A stretch of DNA of 64,000 nt from Prochilodus magdalenae. Taxonomy: Eukaryota; Chordata; Actinopteri; Characiformes; Prochilodontidae. Positions 33,511 to 44,479 of the stretch are shown one piece after another. Position 1 is the stretch's first letter, and each line of letters opens with the position of its first letter. The position numbers and the translations under genes were made by a program. Where the stretch lies: the NCBI GenBank assembly GCA_024036415.1, contig JAMWET010000477.1, positions 540,001 to 604,000 of the forward strand. Direction: 5' to 3'. The notes beneath the pieces are model-generated. The model was not told where the DNA came from, did not search any database, and saw only the letters and a list, made by a program, of their open reading frames with translations.

Positions 33511-35259
33511 AAACAGCTATTTCCTTCCACTGTCACCTTTTAAAAAGACACAGTCCCGGAATCACGACCATTTGAAACAGTATATTTGTCATTAAGTTTT
33601 ATATTGAGATACATCGTTCAAACCGGTAACCACGCCATCCCTAGTGTGTGTGATTTTTTTCAGCACACTGGTGTTCATTTCAGTAACACTCCTAAAGCCA
33701 GAGGGATAATATTGACCATGGCCCGATTCCCCTGCCTCTCTTTCCACTGTAATAAATTATGTAGATTAGAAAAGTAGAAACACATTGTGCTGATAAGAGG
33801 GCCGTGTGTAGCTGGCTCGCGACATCTCCGCTCGCTCGAAAACGTTTATGAGTGTGTGTGTGTGTGAGTGTGTGTGTCAGGGGGTTACTCTACCACTCAG
33901 GCTTGTCTTTTCGCTCAGGAGTGAGGAACATCAGAAGCATCCCAGTTGGACGAGAGCACGTAACCGTCTGCCAAAGCTCTAGATGAGTGTGTGTCGAGGG
34001 AAACGAGTGTGTGTGAGCGTATGTGTGTGTGTGTGTGTAAAGGCAGGAAAAACTGGGGGGTCTTTCTATTGTGGCGGCTTTGAGCAGTGATAAAATACAT
34101 TAAGAGTTTGCAGCGTGTTCTTCCATTTAGAGCATATGTTCTATTGCAACATTATGAGAACCTGTAACACAATCTGTGCAAACCGGTGTATGTGTGTGTG
34201 TGAGTGTGTGTCCGTGCACGTTGTGTTTACTTTAGAGGGACTCCTCCTGCCATTTCAAACGCTGGACGCCAGATGAAACGTGTTGACACAGTGTTCGCTT
34301 TCGCCATCCTACGCTGCACACACTTTTTCCCGTGTGTTGGAAATGACCACAGGACCACCTGAACAGAACACACACACACACACACATATTGACACCACAC
34401 CGGACCCTTCTCTAGCTCCTTTTCCCATAACAAATAACACAGAAAAATCCCCCGGCCTGTTTTTTTCGGGGAATTTTGCCCCCGCCCAGTCCGTCCTGAC
34501 TGAGAGGATTCTGCTTTAAGCCTGAAGTGCAGCTGGAAGACGCTGCGTGTCCAAACACACTGCACAGGGAGGAAAAAAAGGAGTGTCTCTCGCGATCTTG
34601 GGGTGTGACGGGTCGCATAGCGCTCACTCACGCTCTCTGCTACTCCCGCGGGCCCGCCAACACTCCAGGACAGCAGCATGCACCATAAAGGTCAAAAGTC
34701 TGCAATCACTGTTTCCAGTGATATAACAGCAATGCTGTTTCAGATAAAATAATGACTTAATAATTAACTGTTTTTAGATCTTTCCAGAATGATGAACAAT
34801 GAACAATGTCGTTAATTGTGAAATGACTAAGAAACCTGTTAAACAGAGGGAATGCTTCTCCTTTTTTAATTCAATTTTGCAAGGAACTTGTGTGATCAAA
34901 GAAAAGTCCCCTGGGGTAATTCTCAACACGGTGTCAATTAAAACATGTCCTAAACACACTAAGGCAGAGACACTGCTGCGGTTCCGGCACTGAGAGACGC
35001 TTCCTTGGGTGATTCGTTAGGGGACAGGAACGACACACAGCTAATGAGCAACTGAATCTGCATTTAGATTACAGAGCTGAACTGTGGCATAGTCTTTTTT
35101 CTATTTACTCTTTAGTTTCTATTTTTTGGACCAGATACAGTGTTTCTGTCTGTAAGCCGGTGTTTTTAACAAATGGTTATTTCCATGTTCCATAATATTC
35201 TGCTCTTTCCTTTCCGTTTGCCTACACATCATTTAAAGTCTCAGTATGTTGCAGTGAAA
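33511..35259. other. unique DNA with short GT/CA runs and a GC-richer block
   Basis: Short GT runs at 33852-33878, 34008-34038 and 34188-34211, and (CA)n at 34369-34386. 34430-34680 is GC-richer with several CpGs; frames on both strands there overlap and have no domains. No gene called. Confidence 0.45.
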
Positions 35260-35375
35260 CAAAAGTATCCACATAGGCCTCTACACTTCCTGTAGTACAT
35301 TACAGTCTGTCACAATGACAGCATTCATCAAATCAACATTATAAAGCTTTATAAAGGGCTTTTTAAGTTTAAGTT
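35260..35375. repeat. dispersed repeat Y, second locus
   Basis: GGCCTCTACACTTCCTGTAG, ACATTACAGTCTGTCA and AAAGGGCTTTTTAAG appear in the same order as at 33373-33490, which supports one repeat family. Confidence 0.6.
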
Positions 35376-35468
35376 TGGGAGTATCTCTGAGTCACATTTG
35401 AGAAAATGTCAGATTGTAGTCACTTCAGCCCTGTAAAGTGAATGGAGCCAGATCTTCTTATGTGCTCC

Positions 35469-36085
35469 TACAACCTTGCTTCCAAAAAAGTTGGGATACT
35501 GTGCAAATAAAAACGGAATGCAACAATATGCTAATCATTAAACGTCTGGACTTAGGGGGTACAACCAAGATGTCAAACACTTAAACTGAGAGACTTTATT
35601 GTTTTTGAAAAATATGCTTTGAGAAAAATGAAAAGTTGGGTTAGTCAGACCACAGTGACCTTTTCCACTTCAACTCATTCCATCATAAGTGAGCACAGGC
35701 CCAGAGAAGGTGACGGTGCTTCCAACTGTTGTTTATATATGGTTTCTTCTTTGCGTGGTAGAGTTTTAACTAGTATTTGTGGATGCAGAATATGATGAAA
35801 TCCCCAAGTTCTGTGTTACATTAAGAAACGTTACTCCTGAATTGCTGCACTATTTGCCTATACAATCTTTAACAGAATGGCCAGCCTCTGCCCATCTTTA
35901 CTTCTGAAAGACTTTTACACCCCATCATGTTACTGACTGACAATTTAGCTAGAATTTCTGTTTTAGTATTTGTTATGGTATCTTGTTGCACTAGTTTCAA
36001 TTAAATATACGGTTTTAATGATTTGCTTTTTATTCTGTATTTCACCTTTTGCGTCGTGTCCTAAGTCTTTGGACATAGCCTTGTA
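35469..36085 (-). mobile_element. Tc1-like DNA transposon fossil with both termini and TA duplication
   Basis: A 617-bp element. The left end reads TACAACCTTGCTTCCAAAAA and the reverse complement of the right end reads TACAAGGCTATGTCCAAAGA: decayed terminal repeats of the abundant TACAACCCC...AAAAAAGTTGGGAC family (recalled), with TA target dinucleotides at 35469-35470 and 36084-36085. The interior matches the 5' half of the transposase gene on the minus strand: the complement of GATGAAATCCCCAAG (35796) and GCCCATCTTTACTTCTGAAA (35891) is the helix-turn-helix and start region. The catalytic DDE part is deleted and the frame is full of stops, so the element is inactive. Confidence 0.82.
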
Positions 36086-36726
36086 GATCAGATACATATC
36101 TGCTATGTAATGATTAGATACATATCTTTTCACTATGCATGCCCATATCACTGTGGTTATTATCCATTGTGGGCAGCAGTGTCTTTAATTGGGTGATGTT
36201 AAGTATTCAAACGGTAAAGGAAGCTATGGGTCATTATCATACATTTAATGTCAACTGTCAAAGTAGAAAGATCAGATCAGTGTGCAAAAAAATTCAAATT
36301 AGGCAAGAAGGCTGGGAACGATTGTAGCCTGAGAGAGTCTTTCTGCCTCTGCTGTCTCATCCACATGTGTGTGTGCATTTGTGTATGTGTGTGTGGGCGA
36401 CAGGCTCGTCGTCTCAGATGGATATCTCTGGGCCACGGCTCGCTGCGTAGGCCAGACTTTCGGAAACACTTGGCAGGTTTTGGTGGGGAAGTCCCCAGCT
36501 CAGAGCATGAGGCAGCGTCTCTGGGAGCGGCCTGACGAGACACAGGAGTGAGGGGACGGTCAGGAAAATGTGAAATGTGATTTCTGAGGGTGGACGCTTG
36601 AAGATTAGCAGAGAGAAAAGGCATAAGAGCACAAAGTGCTAGGGAATTTGTCCTTAAAGAGGAAAGAGGTTGCAAAGCTAAAAGCAGTAGGAACAGCCTT
36701 GAAGCTTGAAAGCTGTCTGTAAACTC
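36086..36726. other. unique DNA, no gene
   Basis: GT run at 36364-36394. The frames on both strands at 36277-36675 overlap each other and carry no domain. Confidence 0.45.
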
Positions 36727-36925
36727 TTAAAGGTTCTTTGAGTGATGACACAGAAGTACCCTAGAGAACCCAGTGGAATAGAATGAAGAACGTGTCTAAG
36801 GTTCAAAGAACCTTTATGTAATATACACGTTGTATACACATTTTAAAGGTTCCAAGAACTTCTACATTATGTGGAGATTATCTAAAGGTTCCTAAAATCT
36901 CACCTGTCTGAAATGTGGTAGTGGT
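36727..36925. mobile_element. candidate MITE with AAGGTTC/GAACCTT motifs
   Basis: AAAGGTTCTTTGAGTGATGA (36730), TTCAAAGAACCTTTATG (36802), TTTAAAGGTTCCAAGAAC (36841) and TAAAGGTTCC (36883) are alternating direct and inverted copies of a GGTTCTT core, as in small non-autonomous teleost elements. Boundaries and target duplication are unclear. Confidence 0.45.
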
Positions 36926-37040
36926 ACAAAACCCTTGCCCTACGTAAAGGTTGTAGGACGAACCATCACATCAGGTACAGAACCAGTGCATTAGGCCACA
37001 GACTCTTGGTTTCCTAGTATCATGTTTGAAACAGACTGTG
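36926..37040. other. short spacer
   Basis: Nothing recognised between two transposon relics. Confidence 0.4.
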
Positions 37041-37285
37041 ACAGCACAAAGCAGGTATTATGTCGGTGGTAGATCATTCTCAGCCTTGCATTAACACTGA
37101 TGTGGTGGTGGCATGTTAGTGTGTTCTGCACTAGGATGAGTGGATTAGACACAGCAGACAATCAGATGGACTAAAGCGTGTCAGTGTAAAGCTACAAAGT
37201 TCTCCTGTATGGTAAGTGGAGCTGAAAAAATGGACAATGAGTTTAGATACAAAGTGGTTGTACCTAATGAAGTGACCAGTGAGAA
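37041..37285. mobile_element. DNA-transposon relic, family X copy 2
   Basis: GCAGGTATTATGTCGGTGGT (37051), GTGGTGGTGGCATGTTAGTG (37102) and ATGAGTGGATTAGACACAG (37136) correspond to the centre of family X and to 18780-18845. They are followed directly by CTACAAAGTTCTCCTGTATG and GTAAGTGGAGCTGAAAAAAT, the terminal arm. The interior between centre and arm is deleted. Confidence 0.65.
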
Positions 37286-38494
37286 CATGAGAATTATGAC
37301 ATAAACTATTCAAATTCATTTGAGGTAATGCAATGTGTTTTCTGATGGTGTACTTGAGAGATTAGTAGAGAGAAAACATTGTACTTTACCCTAAAGAATA
37401 TTTACTACAATTGTTTGTACGTATATCAGGGTGTAATTCGTGTAACACAAACTAATTTGCAAACTGCCCTGGTGATATAACCCCCAAAGCTTTTTAGTAA
37501 CAATAACAGAATAATATAAAATATGTTTAACACATATTTTGTGACCTGTCTGATCAAATTTCAGCGGCAGAGGGGGAAGACAAGGTCATGTGTCACTGGC
37601 TACCTTAAGAATTCAATGGGTTAGTAGTGAGAGAAGTGTTTACAATAGCAGGAAAAATAATTACTGCCTAGAGCTGACATCTGTATAGACAAAACCTTTG
37701 TCTTTAAGTAGATGAAGTGGGTAGTGTTTTTTTTTTTTTGCCAAAATAACATCATTCACTTTTCTGTACCTCCTTTTCCATTGCATGAGTTCTGATAAAA
37801 TGAATGCAAAGGGCTCTTTATTTTGTTGAAGACAAAAAAAAAAAACCTTCCTTATGGCACCTGCACCAAACAACAAGCTATGGCTTCATGACTAGAGGAG
37901 TATGTGTTGCCCTGGACCTCTTCTCTCCCTCTCTGTGTGCGGTTTGTTTTTGCTGCCGTCCTCACAGCCTGTCCACATTCCTGCTCCCGGGCTCTGCACC
38001 TCTGGGCTCGTCCCCAGGGAAAACACACGGTTCCTAGAACGGGACCTTGAGGCACACCTCAGGTCACTTTAATAAAGCGTGTTTTAATGCAGCTCATTCT
38101 CTCCCACCAGTCTGACTTATTAACCCTCCTAGTTCCCCCATGGTGAAGACTCCTTTAAAAACCACTTCTTCCATTTTACACTCAAAGCTCATTTAAATGA
38201 ACCAGGAAATTCTGCACAAACAGTGCAGATTCGTAACTCTTAATCTATATCACATTTGTGTTTGTTGATAGTAAAGCAGACACTTTCTTACTGTTATGAT
38301 TTTCATAGAGTCTTGGCACTTTTTTCCGGAGAAGACTCGATATTAGAACTCTGCATTAAGACTCGTTAATGCAGCCTCGATTAACAAATAACCCATAGCA
38401 AACTAACAATATAATTCATGCACATGAAAAGTATAGCAACATGGGAGTAAGAGCTGTAGTCTAGGGGTTAAATTCTTTAGACTTCAAAGGGTTA
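37286..38494. other. unique DNA, no gene
   Basis: Two homopolymers, T13 near 37727 and A12 near 37832, lie about 100 bp apart. No transposon terminus or exon recognised. Confidence 0.45.
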
Positions 38495-38900
38495 ACGGTG
38501 TCTTGTCTTTTGGGCAGATGGTGACATTTTCTCAGACATTCCTGAATGCCTGAGTGCCGCTACGTTGACTGGAAGAATCGTCCGCTACCCCCCCCTGCCC
38601 TGTCGCCTCATTTGAATTATCACCCCCCCACCCAAGCTTCTATGACCCCTACCTTTAATGAAATAGTGGGATAGTTTTTTTTAAGCAGGAAGGACCAGTG
38701 GACCAAAATTGGATTTGTTATGAGCACCAGGAGAGCAGCCTCCACCCTTTAACAGTGTGTGATAATGACAATAGCAGTGGCTGCTATCCCCACAGACACT
38801 AAGTCCTCAAGCTGCTAATTAAAATTACAGTAAAAGCAATTGTGTTAAATTGGATGTAATCTTTTTCAGCACAACTATTACCTTTCTTACACGAAGGAAA
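38495..38900. promoter_or_regulatory. candidate conserved non-coding region
   Basis: Dense unique sequence with CpGs (GAGTGCCGCTACGTTGAC at 38553), two C-runs (38589 and 38622) and an AT-rich core with TAAT words (GCTAATTAAAATTACAG at 38814). Inference from texture only. Confidence 0.25.
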
Positions 38901-39374
38901 TGCAGGATGAGCATTTTTATATTTAGAAATTTGTTGGTGCCGGACCTCCTGTGAAGTGCATTATGTGCATAATTTTGTAGGTTATGTGTGCAATTATTTT
39001 GCCATACAATAATACTCTAATACTTAAACGCAGGGTCGTGTTATATTAAGTATAAATTATGTCTAATGGGATCATATTTTAGTAAAAAACTACATTTTAC
39101 AGCTGTAATTCAGGTGGCTGTTTGTATTCTGTTCCTAAATGAGCTGATTTTGGAGGCGGACCAAGAAATTCCTCCTTCACAATACGTAGCCATAGATGCA
39201 TATCACTTTGCAGCTTCTGTTGTGTAAATCTTACGTAGTATCACATTAAACTCTTGAAAGCACTGCCTCTGTCTTCCGTCCCAGTATCTATTATCTCATT
39301 AAACAGGCAGAGCAGCGGAGTTGCTCTGTCCCTGTGTGTAAAACTTAGCTTACTGTTCTCTAGAGGATCAGCAA
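38901..39374. other. AT-rich unique DNA
   Basis: No feature recognised before the (GA)n run. Confidence 0.45.
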
Positions 39375-39640
<266 letters not shown>

Positions 39641-39937
39641 TGTGTGTGTGTGTTGGTGAGTGGACAGTGAGAAATGCTCTCTGCAGGGCAGTGGTGGTCA
39701 CACACAGCTGCAGGGGATTAGTGACCCTAAGCAGCAGCCAAAGAGCAGGAATGCACCTCACACACACACCCGCACACACACAGACACACGCACACACACA
39801 CGCGCGCACACACACACACCCGCACAAACAGATCTCTGAGGTATCTCACTGATTCATTGGCCTAATTAATTGTAATATATGTGTTTTTAAAACTTCAGCT
39901 TTACAATCACAATTATCAAACATCAGAACAAAACATC
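39641..39937. repeat. unique DNA with imperfect (CA)n
   Basis: (CA)n with CG and CCCG interruptions at 39758-39826, with unique sequence on both sides. Confidence 0.85.
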
Positions 39938-42352
39938 ATCTCTCTCCTTCTCTCTCTCTCTTCTCTCTCTCCTTCCCTCTCTATCTCTTTCTCTCTCTCC
40001 TTCTCTCTCTCCTTCCCTCTCTCTCCTTCCCTCTCTCTCTTCTCTCTCTCCTTTCCTCTCTATCTCTTTCTCTCTATCCTTCTCTCTCCTTCCCTCTCTC
40101 TCTCCTTCCCTCTCTATCTCTTTCTCTCTCCTTCCCTCTCTCTCCTTCCCTCTCTCTTCTCTCTCTCCTTTCCTCTCTATCTCTTTCTCTCTCTCCTTCC
40201 CTCTCTCTCCTTCCCTCTCTCTCTTTCTCTCTCTCCTTCCCTCTCTATCTCTTTCTCTCTCTCCTTCCCTCTCTCTCCTCTCTCTTTCCCTCTCTATCTC
40301 TTTCTCTCTCCTTCACTCTGTCTCCTCTCTCCTTCCCTCTCTATCTCTTTCTCTCTCCTTCCCCCTCTCTCTCTTTCTCTCTCCGTCTCTCTCTATCTTT
40401 TTCTCTCTCCTTCCCTCTCTCTCTTTCTCTCTGTCCCTCTCTATCTCTTTCTCTCCCTCTCTATCTCTTTCCCTATCTCATCCCCTCGCTTTTTCCCTCT
40501 CTATCTCTCTCTCCTTCCCTCTCTGTCTCTTTCTCTCTGACCCTCTCTATCTCTTTCTCTCTCTCCTTTCCTCTCTATCTCTTTCTCTGTGTCTGTCCCT
40601 CTCTGTCTCCTTCTTACTTTTACACTCTCTCTCTCCCCTTCGCTCTCTATCTCTTTCTCTCTCTCATTCCCTCTCCATCTTTCTCTCACTTTTACACTCT
40701 TTCTCTCTCTCCTCTATCTTTCTCCTTCCCTCTCTATCTACTCCTATCACTTTTACATACTCTTTCTCTCCTTCCCCCTCTCTCTTCTCTCTCCTTCTCG
40801 CTCTCTCTCCTTCCCTCTCTATCTCTTTCTCTCTCCTTCCCTCTCTATCTCTTTCTCTCTCCTTCCCTCTCTCTCTTTTTCTCTCTCTCCTTCGCTCTTT
40901 CTCTCTCTCCTTCCCTCTCTTTCTCTCTCTCCTTCCCTCTCTCTCTTTCTCTCACTCCTTCCCTCTCTATCTTTCTCTCTCTCCTTCCCTCTCTCTCTTT
41001 CTCTCTCTGTCCCTCTCTATCTCTCTTTCTCCATCCCTCTCTATCTATTTCTCTCTCCTTCCCTCTCTCTCTTTCTCTCTCTGTCCCTCTCTATCTCTTT
41101 CTCCGTCCCTCTCTATCTCTTTCTCTCTCCTTCCCACTCTATCTTTCTGTTTTTTTCCCTCTCTTTCTTTTTCTTACTTTTACACTCTCTTCCCTTCCCT
41201 CTCTATCTCTTTCTCTCTCTCAATCCCTATCCATCTTTCTCTCACTTTTACACTTTCTCTCTCTCCTTCCCTCTCTATCTCCTTTACTCACTTTTACACA
41301 CACACACTCTCTCTCCTTCCTTCTCTATCTTTCTCTCTTTCACACTGTTTCACTCCTTCCTTCTCTATCTCTTTCTCTCACCTTTACACACTCTCTCTCC
41401 TTTTCTATCTCTCGCTCACTTTTACACTCACTTTCTCTCTCCTTCCCTCTCTAGCTTTCTCTTTTACACTCTTTCTCTATCTCTTTCTCTCACTTTTACA
41501 CTCACTTTCTCCCTTCTTCTCTTTCTATCACTTTAACTCACTTTTACACTATCTCTCCTTTTCTCCTCTTCCCTCTCTATCTCTTTCTCTCAGTTCTACA
41601 CACATTCTCCCTCTGTCCTTCCCTCTCTATCTCTTTCTCCTGCCCTCTCTATTTCCTCCTCTCACTTTTACACACTCTCTCTCCTTTCCTCTCTCTTTCT
41701 CTCATTTTTACACACACACTCTATCTCCTTCCCTTTATATCTTCTCCTCTCACTTTTACATACACTTTCTCTCTCCTTCCCTCTCCATCTCTTTCTAGCA
41801 TTTTTACACACACACTCTCTCCTTGCCTGCTCTCGTGTTCACACTCTCTCTCTTTCTTACATTTATAATCTCTTTTTCTCTCTGTCTTGTTGTTCTCTCA
41901 CTTTACAATCTCTGTATCTAATCTTTCTTCTCTCTCCTTGTCTCTCTTCTCCCTCTATGACCTTCTCTCAATTTTACCTTGTTACCCCCTTCTGTCTATC
42001 TCTCTCTCTGACTTTTTCTCACTATTACTCATTCTCTCTCTCTCTCTTTCTCTCTCTCTCTCACTTTTACTGTCTCTATTTCATTTTTACTCTCCTCTTT
42101 TTCTTTTTCTCTGACTTTTATACTCTCTTTATGTCTTTTAGACTTTTTCCCACTTTCTCTCTCTACACATGCTACTGTTTTACCCCATTTTCCTCTCTTT
42201 TACTCTTTCCATCTCCATTTGTATCTCTTTTGCTAATATTTTGTTTTTGCTGTCTATCTTGATCCTGTTCTCTTTTAGTTTGTTTTTTACTTCTTTTTTA
42301 CTCCCTCCCTCATTCTCTTCTCTCCTCCTTTCTCTTTCTCTCTCCACTTTCC
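39938..42352. repeat. giant polypyrimidine tract of about 2.4 kb
   Basis: Plus strand almost wholly C and T. In the left two thirds the words CTCCTTCCCTCTCTATCT and CTTTCTCTCTCC recur with a variable period of some 20-40 bp, so this is a degenerate minisatellite and not a plain (CT)n. To the right of about 41150 the unit gains CACTTTTACACACTC inserts and decays. The open frames here (219 and 315 codons and smaller) are Ser/Leu low-complexity and not genes. Confidence 0.95.
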
Positions 42353-42917
42353 CCATTTACACACGTACAGACGACAAAGCAAACACGTTTAAACATCACT
42401 CACTCACACATACACACTCGCTCTCTCTCTCTCTTATCTGAGAGGATCCTCCTCCTCCTCCTGTCGCCGTCACATTCTTTGTTGAGTTAAAGCTCAGATT
42501 TATGGTCAGACTGAGGAAACACACAGGAACTGCCCAGAGACTCCCCCTGCCACTGACACTCTCCCACTGTGCCTGCTGTAGTTATTGATCAGTGCTGATA
42601 CCTGTAATCTTTAACCACATCTATTTCTTAATCCACACTCAAGCAGCTGAAATGACTCCCCTTCCACTCTCTTTAATTATTTCTCTCTCGGTTTGTTAAA
42701 TCACATGCAGACTCTAACATTTCACTCCACACCACATCTGTGTTTGTAACTGGAGGAGGAAATATTTTATTATGATTATTGTTGTGTGTGCAGTGTTGTT
42801 TTGTAAAGCCATTTTACACGTTCAACGATAAACTGCACATTTACTAAACCATTGTCCTCATATCCACACAGAGACACTTCTTACCTGTACTGATATTGAC
42901 TAACGTGCAGTAGAATT
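42353..42917. other. unique DNA, no gene
   Basis: Short CT run at 42419-42434 and CTC-triplet run at 42447-42461. Otherwise nothing recognised. Confidence 0.45.
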
Positions 42918-42938
42918 TGATATATGTATATATATATG

Positions 42939-43011
<73 letters not shown>
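42918..43011. repeat. (TA)n microsatellite
   Basis: About 45 TA units with one TATG interruption near the left end. It directly abuts the MITE terminus. Confidence 0.95.
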
Positions 43012-43015
<4 letters not shown>

Positions 43016-43266
43016 CGTCGCTGTCTAAAGAAAAACAGGTATCTCCAAAATGGCAACTTTACAGGAAAGGCCAAAAACCTCATTTCATTTGAATGGAAGT
43101 CAATGGAACCAGACGTCTTTCCAAGCAGTTTAGGGCCATTTCTGTTGGTTCATTCTTCATGGAATTTCCACACAGGGTAAATAGCAGCTCATGTGATCAA
43201 ATGAGGCATAAAAGTAAAAATCATCAAAAATGGAGATACATGTTTTTCTTTGGACAGCGACGATAT
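43012..43266. mobile_element. MITE with 36-bp terminal inverted repeats
   Basis: The left terminus 43012-43047 begins ATATCGTCGCTGTCTAAAGA. The reverse complement of 43231-43266 begins ATATCGTCGCTGTCCAAAGA. The two 36-bp arms differ at only two positions. The 183-bp interior has no open frame. Both sides are TA-rich microsatellite, so a TA-type target preference is plausible but the duplication cannot be resolved. The high arm identity suggests recent activity or folding constraint. Confidence 0.85.
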
Positions 43267-43302
43267 ACATACATATATATTATATATTATATATATATAT
43301 AA
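43267..43302. repeat. TA-rich run right of the MITE
   Basis: Imperfect TA/TATAT repeat, the probable right half of the microsatellite split by the MITE. Confidence 0.85.
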
Positions 43303-43975
43303 CACCTGCATCCTCTCCTTCTTTAAACGGATGTGTACTGACAGCAGCGAAGAGGATTTGCTTGTTTAGTGACAATGTCAAAGTCACAGTTCTGTCCTAC
43401 TGTGGTCCTAACTGTGGTCACCTTACACTTTATCAAGGTCAGTTTGGGGGAAAAAAGTATTTGGTTAAACTTTACTGATGATTTATCATAGTTCAGAATG
43501 AAATACATAAGAATAACTATGTGAACCTAAAAGGCTTAGATGCCATTCATATGCTTTGCTCTGTGTCCTTCCAACTATATTTTTCTTATTTTATGCTCAT
43601 TTGTGTCTTATCTACAGTTAGATGATGTTTTTTCTTGCCACTTAAATGCCCAGATAAATAGTTGTAAGCTACAGGCAAAGCTACCTAAGAGTTTTCCACA
43701 GTACTGTACATATGTCTGGAGTATTTGATGTCATAACTGATTAATTGGTTTCATGAAATTGTAACCATCTGGAGATAAAAGCCTACTTAAGACCTGGCCA
43801 TAGTTTTCAAATTCATAGTAATATTGCTTTAAATAGGCAAAATTATTAAATGATCAATTAATAGACTGCTTTGTTATCACTGTCTTGTGATGTATGTATT
43901 GTAATGTAATATTTATACTTGATTTTTGTAATCAAAGGACTTATTCTAGATCACATGTGGTTTGTTAGTTACTAA
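43303..43975. other. AT-rich unique DNA
   Basis: No gene or element recognised. Small plus-strand frames at 43230-43478 and 43540-43728 have no domains. Confidence 0.45.
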
Positions 43976-44067
43976 TAGTGTTGCCGTCATACAGATACCA
44001 TATTTATAATGGCTTCAATACTGGCACTTAAGCTCCTCAATACTGAACTTAAACCACAGACCTTTAG

Positions 44068-44140
44068 TCAATCAATCAATCAATGTTTATTTGTATAGCG
44101 CTTTTTACAACCAACGTTGTCTCAAAGCAGCTTCACAGCT
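44068..44140 (-). mobile_element. LINE 3' tail, minus orientation
   Basis: (TCAA)4 at 44068-44084 is followed by TTTATTTGTATAGCGCTTTT and TTGTCTCAAAGCAGCTTCAC. On the minus strand this is the canonical teleost LINE end: GCTGCTTTGAGACAA, then AAAAAGCGCTATACAAATAA, then a tetranucleotide tail. It is better preserved than the copies at 32275 and 32609. Confidence 0.78.
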
Positions 44141-44479
44141 TTTTTAGTGTGGGGGGCTAAATGCGTAACTGCAGTGTACCTGTGATGGGCCTCCATTGGT
44201 CAGCTGTATCACTCAAAAGCGGGGTCCTGTGGGCCTGTGCTGCAACCAACAGTGGCAGAGTCTCACACTTATATAGTATGACACAAATGACTGAAGAAAT
44301 TTGGATGCAATAAAACATTCAACAATGTTTTGGGTTTCGATCTTATTTACAATCGGACTCGAGGTGAGGTGGTCTCGGAAATTGTTGTTGAGACCAGCCA
44401 AGTGCAATGCCTCAGTCTGAGTTACCTTACAGCTGAATTATTACTGAATATTAACTACATAAGAATAAACAGAGCTTCT

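Noticed and set aside
37727..37846. T13 and A12 about 100 bp apart, considered as retrogene or LINE poly(A) ends
   Set aside because: No flanking target duplication and no retrotransposed sequence between them.
40589..41536. 315-codon plus-strand open frame (and the 219-codon frame at 39881-40540)
   Set aside because: Translation of the 2.4-kb CT-rich minisatellite; no domain and no codon structure.
44322..44336. CAATGTTTTGGG considered as an alternative left terminus of the hAT-like element
   Set aside because: Matches the right terminus over only about six bases, whereas 43976-43990 matches at 13 of 15.
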